From: Carboxylicivirga sp.
GTDB taxonomy: Bacteria > Bacteroidota > Bacteroidia > Bacteroidales > Marinilabiliaceae
Length of the DNA: 64,000 nucleotides
Direction of reading: 5' to 3'
Assembly (NCBI GenBank): GCA_025210475.1
Contig: JAOARW010000035.1
Coordinates: forward strand, 186,001 to 250,000
Each line of letters begins with the position of its first letter. Position 1 is the stretch's first letter. The position numbers were made by a program, and so were the translations under genes. Below are positions 35,992 to 45,124 of the stretch, piece after piece. The notes under the pieces are model-generated. The model searched no databases, was not told where the DNA came from, and worked only from the letters and a program-made list of their open reading frames with translations.

Positions 35992-38454
35992 ATGAATCGA
36001 ACTCATTTATACTTTAAAAATGCACCAGAAGGAACAAGAACGTTAATAGGTCGACCTGGAGGTGGTGGTAATGATGATGATAAAGATAAAAATGCAAAGG
36101 ACTACCGTTTAATGGCATCAACCTATTCAGATTGCCTTGCCAAGTTTGAATCCGATTACATGGACAGAGTAGAGGCGAGAAGCATTGAGGTAGAATATCA
36201 TTTTGATTCAATAGAGCTAAATTTCTTTGCCGGATTTGATGAAGTAAAGTTTAAAGCTTACTACATAAATAATTTTGGAATTGAATTATTGCGATTATCT
36301 CATTTTAACAGAAAGGGATTGTTTGCCATTGAAGATGAAGACAAATTTGCTTCTTTCTTTCAACAATTGAATATATTTATTGGTAATCAGGAGAATAACA
36401 CGAATAAGCAGTTTGACGCAAAAATAAAGTTTATTAAAAACTTTAAATTATTCTCAACAGACGACCGTTTAGGAAATATTAATAGCTATGCTGTTATCCA
36501 TTTGTCTTTTATGGGAGTAAACTCATTTATTGAAAATAAAGTAATAGTTCCTCAAAAGAAAGAGTTGGCTCTATTTCTTGATGGCAACAAGGTTGAGTAT
36601 GCCTTTGAAGAACAGTTCGGTGAAATTTATGATATAAATGAAGAACTATTAAAGGTTATTCTTGATAATTTCGATTTTATTTATGCTACTTGTTCCGGTT
36701 CCGGTGCCATCGTAACACCAAGTAAATTTAATTTACCTAAACGTGAATATGGATTTGAAATTACGAATTCAGAAGAAAATCTTCCTGTAATTGGAGTAAT
36801 CGATTCAGGGGTGTCATCTCAAACACCTTTGTCTTCCTTATTAGTTGGTGTTGATGGTGAATATGATACGACGGGGACTGGTTCTTTTAATGATAGTACA
36901 AATCATGGAACAGGGGTAGCTGCCTTTGCAGCTTTAGGAAATAAATTAATACCTGATTACAATGGATCAGTTGAGGTTGATGCTAAAATTTTGCCCATTA
37001 AAATCATTGATGGTAACAATGGGGCCATCTCTCAAAAACAAGTTGTCGATTTAATCAGGAAAGCACATCATAACTATGAAGTCAGGATATTTACATTAAC
37101 AATTGGCTATACTGATTTTCCATTAAATGATAATCAAGAGTTCTCGTCATATGCTGCCATGTTAGATCAGGTGGCATCAGAGTTGGATATTTTAATTTTT
37201 ATTTCGACCACCAATCACTTTATTGATAATTTAAAAGTTCAGGATTATCCCGGCAAGTTTCAGATTAGTAATGCTAATATTGCACCTCCTGCCGAAAGTA
37301 TGAATAATATTACTTTAGGTGCAACTGCCAATAATTTTAATGCGAATGGTATTTATGGTCTATCGGGGAATCATAATTATCCGGCATTATATTCACGAAA
37401 GTTTCATTATAACTTCGAGGATAAAGATGTTTTTAATCAAGCAACTGTTAATAAGTATTTAAGAAAGCCTGATTTATTAATCGGCGGTGGTGATTATTAT
37501 GAAACTTCATTGTTTGGAATGGAAGTCCTGGATGATCAGGGAAGAACATGTTTAGAGGTACTATCTTCTGATTTAACCGAAAGGACATTTCTGGCATTAG
37601 GGACAAGTTATTCAACTCCTTTAGCCGCAAATGTGGCAGCCAGATTGATTAAAATATATCCTGAAATTAACATGCAGAGTGTTAAGGCACTTTTGATTAA
37701 CGCATCAGAAAAAATAAAGTTAGGGCAAGAGTTTGATGCTTTGTCAAAAACGATGACTAAGCGAATAACTGGTTATGGGGAGTTAAATAATCAAGCTTTG
37801 TTTTCAAATAACGATGAGGTAACAATGGTTATTGAGGATAAAATTTCCGTGAATGAAATTAAAATCTTTCCATTAAACCTTCCTGATTACTTGAATGATG
37901 CCGAAAGAAAAAAAGGCTTACTGAAGATTACGTCTACTTTGTGTTTTAAATTTCAACCTAAAACGGATAATCAATTATCGTATTGTCCTATTCATCTTAC
38001 ATACGCTATAGGTAAAAATGTGGATATTGAAATGTCACATATCGAAGAACGAGAGAATAAGGATGGGGAAATTCGTCAGGTTGAAGTTCAGGATGGTTAT
38101 AATGGCAGTAAAAAGGATAAGTATTGTCTAGGAAATAAAGGTTGGGTACAAGATTTTTATTATAGAGAAAAGATAGTTAGCAATGTGCAAAAGCATGCGT
38201 TTAATGTTAAGCGTCAGGATATTATCGATGAAGAAAATACTTTTAAAGTAGCAGTCAATGCAGCGTTTCATAAAACTATGACTGATGCAAATCAAGAGGC
38301 ATTTAACAAGGAAATACCTTTTAGCTTGATTATCAAAATAGAACAACAGCCTTTAAAGGGTGAAGAACTAGATTCATTATACGAAGGATTAATGGCTGTT
38401 AATGATCTAGACATTATGGGTATAATTGACCTCGAAGCAGATTTAGAAAGCTAA
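35992..38454 (+). CDS. Subtilisin-like (S8) serine protease, IetS-like
   Basis: 820 residues from the ATG at 35992 (a GTG at 35983 would add three). No signal peptide, so cytoplasmic. The catalytic triad is intact: Asp271 in VIGVIDSGV, His305 in NHGTGVAAF, Ser539 in ALGTSYSTPLAAN; the oxyanion Asn is probably in ISTTNHF. A non-catalytic N-terminal region of about 260 residues begins with a Gly/Asp/Lys-rich linker, and about 250 residues follow the protease domain. It is convergent with an AAA ATPase gene, 8 bases apart. Intracellular S8 proteases paired with such ATPases are known as the IetAS defence system; the assignment here is inference from architecture. Confidence 0.88.
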   Translation: MNRTHLYFKNAPEGTRTLIGRPGGGGNDDDKDKNAKDYRLMASTYSDCLAKFESDYMDRVEARSIEVEYHFDSIELNFFAGFDEVKFKAYYINNFGIELLRLSHFNRKGLFAIEDEDKFASFFQQLNIFIGNQENNTNKQFDAKIKFIKNFKLFSTDDRLGNINSYAVIHLSFMGVNSFIENKVIVPQKKELALFLDGNKVEYAFEEQFGEIYDINEELLKVILDNFDFIYATCSGSGAIVTPSKFNLPKREYGFEITNSEENLPVIGVIDSGVSSQTPLSSLLVGVDGEYDTTGTGSFNDSTNHGTGVAAFAALGNKLIPDYNGSVEVDAKILPIKIIDGNNGAISQKQVVDLIRKAHHNYEVRIFTLTIGYTDFPLNDNQEFSSYAAMLDQVASELDILIFISTTNHFIDNLKVQDYPGKFQISNANIAPPAESMNNITLGATANNFNANGIYGLSGNHNYPALYSRKFHYNFEDKDVFNQATVNKYLRKPDLLIGGGDYYETSLFGMEVLDDQGRTCLEVLSSDLTERTFLALGTSYSTPLAANVAARLIKIYPEINMQSVKALLINASEKIKLGQEFDALSKTMTKRITGYGELNNQALFSNNDEVTMVIEDKISVNEIKIFPLNLPDYLNDAERKKGLLKITSTLCFKFQPKTDNQLSYCPIHLTYAIGKNVDIEMSHIEERENKDGEIRQVEVQDGYNGSKKDKYCLGNKGWVQDFYYREKIVSNVQKHAFNVKRQDIIDEENTFKVAVNAAFHKTMTDANQEAFNKEIPFSLIIKIEQQPLKGEELDSLYEGLMAVNDLDIMGIIDLEADLES

Positions 38455-38462
38455 AGCAGTTA

Positions 38463-39482
38463 TTATTTTGTTTCAGCTTCTTTTTCCTTTAATAGAAGGG
38501 TTTTTAAAATACCAGTATTAATATAGTACTCTTCTTTTTTAGTAGGGCTATCAAATAAAGTTCTCTTGATAGCTGTTAAGATGGCCTTTTGAACAAGATA
38601 GTACGATAAGCCATCAGATAATTTAATAATCTCGTTTAACTCCTTTTTTGTTTTGAATTTGAAAGGTGTTTTCGATATCGTTTTATCAATTAATTCAGAT
38701 AGCTGTTGCTTATTGGGTAAATCAAGATTGACTTTTAGGTCAAACCTTCTAAGCAAAGCATCATCCAACATTTGTAATTGATTCGTAGCTGCTATTACAA
38801 TACTATCTTGTGGCAAATAATCAAATAACTGAAGAATTGTGTTAACAACCCTTTTCATTTCCCCATGATCCTGACTGTAATCCCGTACTTTACCCAAAGA
38901 GTCAAATTCATCCAAAAATATTATGCAATCTTCACCTGATGCTCTTCGGAATATTTTGGCCAAATTCTTACTTGTTTCTCCTAGCTTGGAAGATACAATA
39001 GCTCCTAAATTAATTACATACATCATTTTATCAAGCTCGCCGGCCAAAACATATGATGCCAATGTTTTACCACATCCGGAAGGGCCGTAAAACAGAATTC
39101 GGTTAGAGACTGGTAAATCAAACTTTTTAAGAATATCAATTCCTTGATGTTCTTTTACAAAGTATCTTAATTCCTCGTGAATTTCTTCTGAGCAAACAAG
39201 GTTTTCGAAGGTATAATCAGACGTCAGTTTTTCGATGATGAGTTCATTAATCTCTCGATCATCTTCACGTAAAAAATATTTCTTAGAACCAACTTTTGTT
39301 AGACCTTTTGATTGTTGACTACGTAAGCCTTCTTTTAAAATGGATTGCAATTGCAATGCAAAGTTGGTCTTCTTGGTTTGTCTGGAATGCTCTATAAGTT
39401 TATTCAAGACCTCAAGAAGTTGTTCCTGGTCATTTTCAAGACCGTATTTGGCAATTTCTTTTATGTAATCAAACTGACTCAT
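38463..39482 (-). CDS. AAA family ATPase, IetA-like, partner of the S8 protease
   Basis: 339 residues, soluble, single AAA domain of the FtsH/Cdc48-like class. Walker A GPSGCGKT (about 133-140), Walker B CIIFLDEFDS (about 183-192), sensor-1 IAATNQ (about 230-235) and an arginine-finger region ALLRRFD (about 240-246) are all intact. The N-terminal 100 residues are helical and may read the substrate or the protease; a C-terminal lid follows. No protease motif of its own. The small size and the neighbouring cytoplasmic subtilisin fit the ATPase/subtilase pairs in bacterial immunity, where the ATPase is thought to control or feed the protease. Convergent rather than co-directional orientation is unusual. 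Confidence 0.88.
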   Translation of the reverse strand: MSQFDYIKEIAKYGLENDQEQLLEVLNKLIEHSRQTKKTNFALQLQSILKEGLRSQQSKGLTKVGSKKYFLREDDREINELIIEKLTSDYTFENLVCSEEIHEELRYFVKEHQGIDILKKFDLPVSNRILFYGPSGCGKTLASYVLAGELDKMMYVINLGAIVSSKLGETSKNLAKIFRRASGEDCIIFLDEFDSLGKVRDYSQDHGEMKRVVNTILQLFDYLPQDSIVIAATNQLQMLDDALLRRFDLKVNLDLPNKQQLSELIDKTISKTPFKFKTKKELNEIIKLSDGLSYYLVQKAILTAIKRTLFDSPTKKEEYYINTGILKTLLLKEKEAETK

Positions 39483-39639
39483 CTCGGCGCAAATGTACTT
39501 ATAAAGTTAATAATATAACTGAGTAAAGGAAGATATGTTTTGTATTATTAGCTTTAGGTCAGCAATATTTGCAATGGTATTGAGTCATTTAAGAATTCAT
39601 TGCCGACTGCAGACTTTATTAACAAGCCAGTCTAGGCTA

Positions 39640-40938
39640 TTAGCTTTTACTAATACATAATTCAGCCAAAATACCAGCCATTTTCCACATTTGCTCCTCG
39701 TTAATATCAAAGTCAGTCTGGTGGTGAGTACCTGCTTCATTGGATGCGCCAATGCCCATAAACACCGCTTTACCGCCTGATTTCTGTACATGGTTCATCA
39801 GGGTACAATAATCTTCGCTATAGGTATTGTGCAATTCACTTTCGATGCAGTTCGAAAATATCTCCGTGCCCTTTACGATGTGATAAACCCTTTGTGCAAG
39901 ATCTTTTGAACTGGCCGCACTTTCGGCTTCACCAACCAGGTTTATCTCGCAAGGGCAAGCATGTTTTTTGCTAATCGTTTCGATGGTTTCAATGGCCGTA
40001 GTGTATAGCTCGTCGCGGGTGATGGTGTCGCCCGCCCGGGTTTCAATTTTTAAATGAGCTTCCGGACAAATAATATTGCGGGCAGTGCCAGCCTGCACTT
40101 GACCAATATTCAAGCGAATATGGGAAGGGAATTGGGCTTTTAGCTTTTCCAGGCTAAGGATTATTTCGGCTGCCGGCAGCAGGGCATTAATGCCTTTCTC
40201 TGGTGCCAATGCGGCATGAGAGGCCTTACCTGTTATTTGCACATCGAACTTTTTACTGGCAAGCTGGCCAAAGGTTCCACAAATAAACTCGCTGGGCATG
40301 CGGTTGGCCCACACATGAAAACCATAGGCTTCGTCAATATTTTTAAAGAGCGGATGTTTCACTACAGCAGCCATTCCTCCTAATCCTTCTTCGGCAGGCT
40401 GAAACATTAGGATGATTTTTCCAGCAAGCTTTTCTTTGTGCTCGGATAGGTATTTTGCCAAGCCCAGACCAATGGCTGTGTGAGCATCATGTCCGCAGGC
40501 ATGCATATAGCCATCGTGTGCCGATGCAAACTTCTTAACAAACGGAAGGTGTTCGGCTGATTGGCTCTCATTAATGGGCAGGGCATCCATATCCACCCGA
40601 AAAACCTTAACCGGTGCATCACCAATTTCAAGCACCCCGGCCACGGCTGTGTAACCTCCTTTGGTCTTTTCCAGCAATGTTTTATCCAGATCTAGTCGCT
40701 CCGATGCTTGATAATAAAAGGTATCCAGATTTTCCTGTGTGGGCAGATTCATGCGTTTATCCGCTATCAATTCTTGGCCCATGTAAACTTTAAACCCCCA
40801 TTCTTTTAAAGACTGAGCAACATAGGTAGCCGTTCCAAATTCACACCAGGCCGGCTCAGGGTATTGATGGAACAAACGACGCCAGTGAACCATATCTTGT
40901 TGGAGGTCTTGAAAATACTTGGATAGAATGCTTATCAT
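39640..40938 (-). CDS. M20 family amidohydrolase, AbgA-like
   Basis: 432 residues from the ATG at 40938, which gives the MISILSKYFQDLQQDM start; an upstream extension to 41001 has no homologous character. Di-metal amidohydrolase with metal ligands in RVDMDALP, MHACGHDAHTAIGLG (about 149-163) and FQPAEEGLGG, plus a dimerisation domain (ASHAALAPEKGINAL). The insert between the first strands (RMNLPTQ...FYYQASERLDL) resembles subunit A of p-aminobenzoyl-glutamate hydrolase more than hippurate hydrolases. Probable role: splitting aromatic or acyl amino-acid amides in the cytoplasm. It stands alone. Confidence 0.88.
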   Translation of the reverse strand: MISILSKYFQDLQQDMVHWRRLFHQYPEPAWCEFGTATYVAQSLKEWGFKVYMGQELIADKRMNLPTQENLDTFYYQASERLDLDKTLLEKTKGGYTAVAGVLEIGDAPVKVFRVDMDALPINESQSAEHLPFVKKFASAHDGYMHACGHDAHTAIGLGLAKYLSEHKEKLAGKIILMFQPAEEGLGGMAAVVKHPLFKNIDEAYGFHVWANRMPSEFICGTFGQLASKKFDVQITGKASHAALAPEKGINALLPAAEIILSLEKLKAQFPSHIRLNIGQVQAGTARNIICPEAHLKIETRAGDTITRDELYTTAIETIETISKKHACPCEINLVGEAESAASSKDLAQRVYHIVKGTEIFSNCIESELHNTYSEDYCTLMNHVQKSGGKAVFMGIGASNEAGTHHQTDFDINEEQMWKMAGILAELCISKS

Positions 40939-41251
40939 GCGAATGTGTTTTGGACAAAGATAAGTATTACAAAGCTTGCAAGAGTTTCGCCATACACACA
41001 ATCGAGAATAAACACAAGACCTAAGAAAGGGTGTTAACCTTCTACAAAAAGCTGCTAACTATTGGCCATCAGCTAATAACTATGAGCTTTTTTTTGATAG
41101 AAGGTTATTGGTATTTAAAGATAAACAGGAATTAGGTTTGGCTGTTTGATAATTAAGGCTCAACACGAACAAGTATATTCGATGCATTTTAATGGACTTT
41201 GCGCAGAGAGTAGCGTCATTTATTCCATCGCCCCCATAGCTTTATCATTGC

Positions 41252-41788
41252 TTAATTACCACAGCAGCTATTCTTGTTTTGTGTTGCTGTTTTGTCCTTT
41301 TCCTTAGTACTTGGGCAACAGGAATTGGAAGCCGGCGCTGAACAGCAAGAATTATCAGGGACAACGCTTTCGGTTTTTTGAGATGGAGAACAAGCACAGC
41401 CGGGTTCTGAACTTTCCGCTGCCGGTTGGTTCATCTGGCTTGTAATAAATAGCATTACACCAGTAAAAATGGTGACAACCCACAGGAATATCTTCGATTT
41501 ACGATTGTTTGGCTCACTGCTTTGCTTGTCGGTATCACAACAGCTACTCGTATCGCAACATCCCGTATTTTTCTTAAAGTAAAGGCGATAGAAGCCGAAT
41601 GCTAAAGAAATAAACGCAATGGCAATTAAATAGGGTTGCATTTTATTCAGAAATTGAAGTTGGCTGGCACCAATCCCAACGGAAGCTAAAATGCCTGCTG
41701 CAATAGGTGCCCCACAGCAGCTGATACTTCCAATCACAGTCAGGATGGCAGCACCCAATCCTGTAAGGGTTGATTTTCCCTGTTTCAT
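41252..41788 (-). CDS. MerT-like membrane protein with Cys-rich tail
   Basis: 178 residues. The N-terminal half has a Cys pair inside the first membrane helix (IGSISCCGAPIAAGI, about 18-32), as in MerT-type mercuric transporters, and two further membrane segments (about 50-68 and 99-115). Between and after them are many Cys pairs (GCCDTSSCCD, CACSP, NSCCSAP, NSCCPS, NSCCGN), which could bind soft metals or metalloids. MerP is absent, but the tail could play the binding role. It stands at the left edge of a thiol/metalloid gene group. Family assignment is by pattern; the exact ion is unknown. Confidence 0.7.
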   Translation of the reverse strand: MKQGKSTLTGLGAAILTVIGSISCCGAPIAAGILASVGIGASQLQFLNKMQPYLIAIAFISLAFGFYRLYFKKNTGCCDTSSCCDTDKQSSEPNNRKSKIFLWVVTIFTGVMLFITSQMNQPAAESSEPGCACSPSQKTESVVPDNSCCSAPASNSCCPSTKEKDKTATQNKNSCCGN

Positions 41789-41938
41789 AATATCGTGTTT
41801 ATTAATTAATAAAGTTCTAATAGGAGTCGCTGAGAAATGGAAAAAGATGCAAGGTTGCAGATCTTTTTAAAATTAAGGATTGCCTGACTGAGAGCTAAGG
41901 GTTAGTCTGTCAGTTAATTGGTACTGATGAATATTTAA

Positions 41939-42448
41939 ATGGTAAAGGCTGATTGCATCTTTTCATTAAGGATTACGTCTTTCATTAATAAGTGTAAAAA
42001 GTTTTTTAAGAATATGGATGCAGGCAGTTGTGACACGATATTTATTAATGATCCTCGAAGATTTTCCGAAGTAGATTTTTTAAACATTCGGTTGTGTATA
42101 CTAGAGAATAGCGATTTAAAACTGGAATATTCCCAGAATCTTTTTCGGGAGTTTTTCGATGATTATTTGACCTGGTTTAATGTTTCATTATTAATGATAG
42201 GAACGATTTATTTTACTAATAATGAACTTTGCGGGCCTGTGTTCTGGTTTTTAATGTCAGGGCTAGTAGCTATTCTTTATTTAATGTCGATACTACCCTG
42301 TTATTTATTCGTAATAGATGCACAGAAACAAGATTTAAAGCATGTAAGAAAGCAGCTAATGCTCGACGTTTCTTATGAGCATTTTATGGCAGGTTTAGCT
42401 GTAGGGAAATACGATGATAGAACATTGGTGGCACATGAACTTTGTTGA
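41939..42448 (+). CDS. Hypothetical membrane protein with two central helices
   Basis: 169 residues; two adjacent hydrophobic segments (about 79-95 and 101-122) flanked by soluble ends. Start may be the ATG at 41939 or the one at 42014 (MDAGSCDT). I do not recognise a family. It is the only plus-strand gene in this minus-strand block and ends at a hairpin shared with the ArsR gene. Coding status is likely but not certain. Confidence 0.55.
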   Translation: MVKADCIFSLRITSFINKCKKFFKNMDAGSCDTIFINDPRRFSEVDFLNIRLCILENSDLKLEYSQNLFREFFDDYLTWFNVSLLMIGTIYFTNNELCGPVFWFLMSGLVAILYLMSILPCYLFVIDAQKQDLKHVRKQLMLDVSYEHFMAGLAVGKYDDRTLVAHELC

Positions 42449-42503
42449 CAGGGGGGAACTTGTAATAAAGAAGTTTTATCGAAAAGAATGAGCTCAATAA
42501 GTA

Positions 42504-42531
42504 AGAAAGGAGTAGATAGAAACTCCTTTCT
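42504..42531. terminator. Hairpin between convergent genes
   Basis: 10-bp perfect stem (42504-42513 and 42522-42531) with an 8-nt loop between the hypothetical gene and the end of the ArsR gene. Confidence 0.6.
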
Positions 42532-42540
42532 AATGAATTG

Positions 42541-42846
42541 TTATCTCGATATTATATGGCTGAATAATTCTTTGGTTTCATTCCATTTGTTTCTGTTAAT
42601 GCAGTATTTAATACGGGGGAAGTCCATTTCTTCAATTACTAAATCACTTTCTCGTAACACCTTTAGATGCTGACAAAAGGTGGATCTGGCTATGGATAAT
42701 TTGTTGTGTATATCGCTTGAATATTTTGAGCATGTTCCGGTCTTTAATAATTCGTTTAGTATAAACAGCCTGATTGGATGACTTAATACTTTAGCATATT
42801 TTGCCAGAGTTAGTTGCCTCTCTGTAAAAACATTGTTGCAATTCAT
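42541..42846 (-). CDS. ArsR family winged-helix repressor
   Basis: 101 residues with the ArsR fold: KYAKVLSHPIRLFILNELLKTGTC, then recognition helix SIARSTFCQHLKVLRESDLV and a wing IEEMDFPRIKYCI. Such repressors release DNA on binding arsenite, metals or oxidants. Cys residues at 3, about 39, about 58 and about 83 could sense metalloid or thiol stress, though the classic C-V-C motif is missing. Last gene of the minus-strand block, 70 bases after the GST gene; it probably controls the block. Confidence 0.88.
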   Translation of the reverse strand: MNCNNVFTERQLTLAKYAKVLSHPIRLFILNELLKTGTCSKYSSDIHNKLSIARSTFCQHLKVLRESDLVIEEMDFPRIKYCINRNKWNETKELFSHIISR

Positions 42847-42916
42847 TTGTGTGATTGTTTATAATTTGTGAGGTGCTTACATTCCTGGTCGATAGAAAAT
42901 GGTTGGCTTTTACGTT

Positions 42917-43588
42917 TTATTTTATGGCTGTTTTATGGCGATATAGTTGCCCCAGATAGCTTGATTCATTCAGGTAGAATTCATCAAATACTTCTGAGAA
43001 ATCTTCGGGTACCGATTTATCGGGTATGCCTGTCGCCATTAACTTATCCTGCCATTTCTTTACTTTGGGGAAATCCTCCAGAAAATCGAAATCTGTTTTT
43101 TGCTGCACAATATGAGTGCGGTGCAGGATCGGTAACCAGGCAATGTCAATTTCTGACAGTTGCTCTCCCTTAAAGAATCGCTTATCGCCCAATTCTTTTT
43201 CCATGATGGATAGCGCATCGTAAAAGGTTTGACCGTTTTCCTGAAGACTTTTCAAATCGGGGCTTCGCTGTGTGTTACATTGATTAATGTACTGCTCGTT
43301 AGCTAAATCGTTTAGGTCAGTGGCTTTCTCACCACACTTGAAACTGGCCATAAAAAACAAGTCGCAATAATATTTTTCCAGGTGTTGAATCGCATTGTCG
43401 AGTCCGGCTATGTATTCGCCCATATCGGTTTGAATGGCCGGCTCCATTTCAGGCGATAAATCATAAAACCACCTGGGTACGCTGTTCAGCTCAAGAAATT
43501 TGGATTGATAGGGCACATGAATGGCTTCTAATAATGCAGTAATGCGCTGATAGCAAGGGCATATTTTAAAACTAATTATTTCGATCAT
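42917..43588 (-). CDS. Glutathione S-transferase-like protein
   Basis: 223 residues, thioredoxin-like N-domain with ICPCYQR (Cys10/Cys12 region) in the catalytic position and the cis-Pro segment MEPAIQTDMG replaced in form, then an all-helical C-domain (about 90-210) with FFKGEQLSEIDIAWLPIL, the typical GST N-capping region. The C-P-C pair suggests glutaredoxin or omega-class chemistry (thiol exchange, possibly dehydroascorbate or arsenate reduction) rather than conjugation. Between a terminator and the ArsR gene. Confidence 0.82.
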   Translation of the reverse strand: MIEIISFKICPCYQRITALLEAIHVPYQSKFLELNSVPRWFYDLSPEMEPAIQTDMGEYIAGLDNAIQHLEKYYCDLFFMASFKCGEKATDLNDLANEQYINQCNTQRSPDLKSLQENGQTFYDALSIMEKELGDKRFFKGEQLSEIDIAWLPILHRTHIVQQKTDFDFLEDFPKVKKWQDKLMATGIPDKSVPEDFSEVFDEFYLNESSYLGQLYRHKTAIK

Positions 43589-43632
43589 TTCAATTAAGTA
43601 ATAGGATTCTAGTATTTTGGATTATTCATGTT

Positions 43633-43668
43633 AAAAAAAAGGTCATGAAAAGAATGTTCATGACCTTT
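43633..43668 (-). terminator. Intrinsic terminator (minus strand)
   Basis: 12-bp perfect stem (arms 43657-43668 and 43638-43649, 7-nt loop) followed on the minus strand by a run of eight T. It ends the transcript from the permease and the small Cys-pair gene, so GST and ArsR need another promoter or read-through. Confidence 0.85.
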
Positions 43669-43746
43669 AATTACAAATCGAATTAACCTTCACTCCCTAT
43701 CCTAAAAGGAAACATGGAAGATATTCAGTGGGAGTGATCGTTTCTG

Positions 43747-43914
43747 TTAACCACAGCAGCTACTGCGATTATCCTTTTCTTTCTTTTTTTCTTCTTTTAC
43801 TTCTTCAATTTGAATATCGCAGCAACTTGGCTTTTTAGTGTTGTCTGGCTTTACTTCTTCGAATGTTACAGTGCAACAATCTGAAGACTTCTTCTTTTTT
43901 CCGAATAAACCCAT
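43747..43914 (-). CDS. Small Cys-pair protein, 55 residues
   Basis: ATG at 43914, stop at 43747. Starts MGLFGKKKKS, then SDCCTV, a Lys/Glu-rich middle with PSCCDI and ends NRSSCCG. Three C-C pairs in 55 residues with otherwise charged, probably disordered sequence suggest a metal- or metalloid-binding peptide, and its end (SCCG) matches the end of the MerT-like protein 2 kb away (SCCGN). It lies 58 bases downstream of the permease gene and before a strong terminator, so it is very likely expressed with the permease. It is shorter than common ORF cut-offs. Function is inference. Confidence 0.75.
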   Translation of the reverse strand: MGLFGKKKKSSDCCTVTFEEVKPDNTKKPSCCDIQIEEVKEEKKKEKDNRSSCCG

Positions 43915-43972
43915 TTTTTTTCTCTTTAGATAATTATTGTTCTATTGTTTGATAATGCTATATGTTAGTAGA

Positions 43973-44953
43973 TTACATGATTAGGTTGAATGCATAACCT
44001 GTAATAACGGCCACCAGAAAAATGACACCGATAAATGAAATTAACAGCTTGCGTTTAAATATCTTGGCCAGCATGGTCATTTCCGGAATGGCCATACCAG
44101 CTCCACCAATAATCAGAGCAATGGCCGTTCCCATACCAACACCTTTTGATATTAATGACATGGCAATCGGAATGGCTGTTTCGGCACGGATATAAAGAGG
44201 AATTCCTACAATTGATGCTATTGGCACTGCAAACAAATTGTCATCACCAGCATATTTAGCAATGGTTTCGCCTTTGGGTAAATAACCATAGATGGCTGCA
44301 CCAACTGCCACCCCAGCAAATAAATAGGGCAATATTGGTACTAAAGAATCCCAGCCGGCTTTTAAGGATAAATTAATCTTTTGGCCTACAGATAATGAAC
44401 GACGGGTATCGATACCATCATGAACGCCATGACCACCACCTGATACCTTTACCGCTTTAACATGTTTTTGAAAGCCGAGTAATTGCAAGGCATAGCCAAA
44501 GGCTACCGATAATATAAAGGCAAAGCCAAAATAAACCATGGCATTACCCATTCCAACGGTAGCGGCCAGCATGGCAACAATGATTGGATTTAGTAACGGT
44601 GATGAAATTAAGAATGACATAACAGAACCAAATGGAACCTTGGCATTTAAAAATCCAACTGTCATTGGTATAGTAGAACAGGCACAGAATGGCGTTACTG
44701 CTCCAAATGTGGCTGCTGCTATGTTGCCAATTATTCCTTTGCCCTCAAATAGTTTCTGTAATTTATTCTGATTAACATGCATCATGATAAACTCGATGAT
44801 GGCTGTAATGGCTATAAATAAAATAAATAACTCAGCCGTAATAAAAACGAAATTACCCAGTGTCATGGTTAATCCATCGTAAAAAGGTGTTTGGGTTATT
44901 CCAAAATATTGATAAAACAGCGTTCTGAATGCTGCTATTAAACTTTCTTGCAT
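43973..44953 (-). CDS. Permease of the DUF318/ArsP type
   Basis: 326-residue inner-membrane protein with about eight to ten helices. Signature blocks are TPFCACSTIPMTVGFLNAKVPFG and FLISSPLLNPIIVAMLAA (about 80-130), with the Cys-x-Cys pair in the membrane typical for this family, and a second repeat ending AGMAIPEMTML. Known members export organoarsenicals or metals. First gene of a two-gene transcript with the small Cys-pair protein. Confidence 0.88.
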   Translation of the reverse strand: MQESLIAAFRTLFYQYFGITQTPFYDGLTMTLGNFVFITAELFILFIAITAIIEFIMMHVNQNKLQKLFEGKGIIGNIAAATFGAVTPFCACSTIPMTVGFLNAKVPFGSVMSFLISSPLLNPIIVAMLAATVGMGNAMVYFGFAFILSVAFGYALQLLGFQKHVKAVKVSGGGHGVHDGIDTRRSLSVGQKINLSLKAGWDSLVPILPYLFAGVAVGAAIYGYLPKGETIAKYAGDDNLFAVPIASIVGIPLYIRAETAIPIAMSLISKGVGMGTAIALIIGGAGMAIPEMTMLAKIFKRKLLISFIGVIFLVAVITGYAFNLIM

Positions 44954-45049
44954 TGGTTTCTTATTAATTGTTTAATGTATTGTCGAATGTTCTTTCATTC
45001 GATGACTTGATTCTCGTGTGTGCCGAACCGCAGTTGGCAATTATGAATA

Positions 45050-45124
45050 TTAGTCGGGGCAACAAGAAACCTTCCCGCTTCTGCTGTAAATCCTTTTGCA
45101 GCTTTCTAGCTCAATCGTCTCCAT
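45050..45124 (-). CDS. Candidate 24-residue Cys-containing peptide
   Basis: In the 490-base gap between the permease and the sigma factor gene (44954-45443) the only item I see is this short frame: METIELESCKR at the start and SGKVSCCPD at the end. The CC pair near the end echoes the other small Cys-rich proteins in this block. No clear ribosome binding site, so this is tentative; the rest of the gap holds no recognisable feature. Confidence 0.25.
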   Translation of the reverse strand: METIELESCKRIYSRSGKVSCCPD

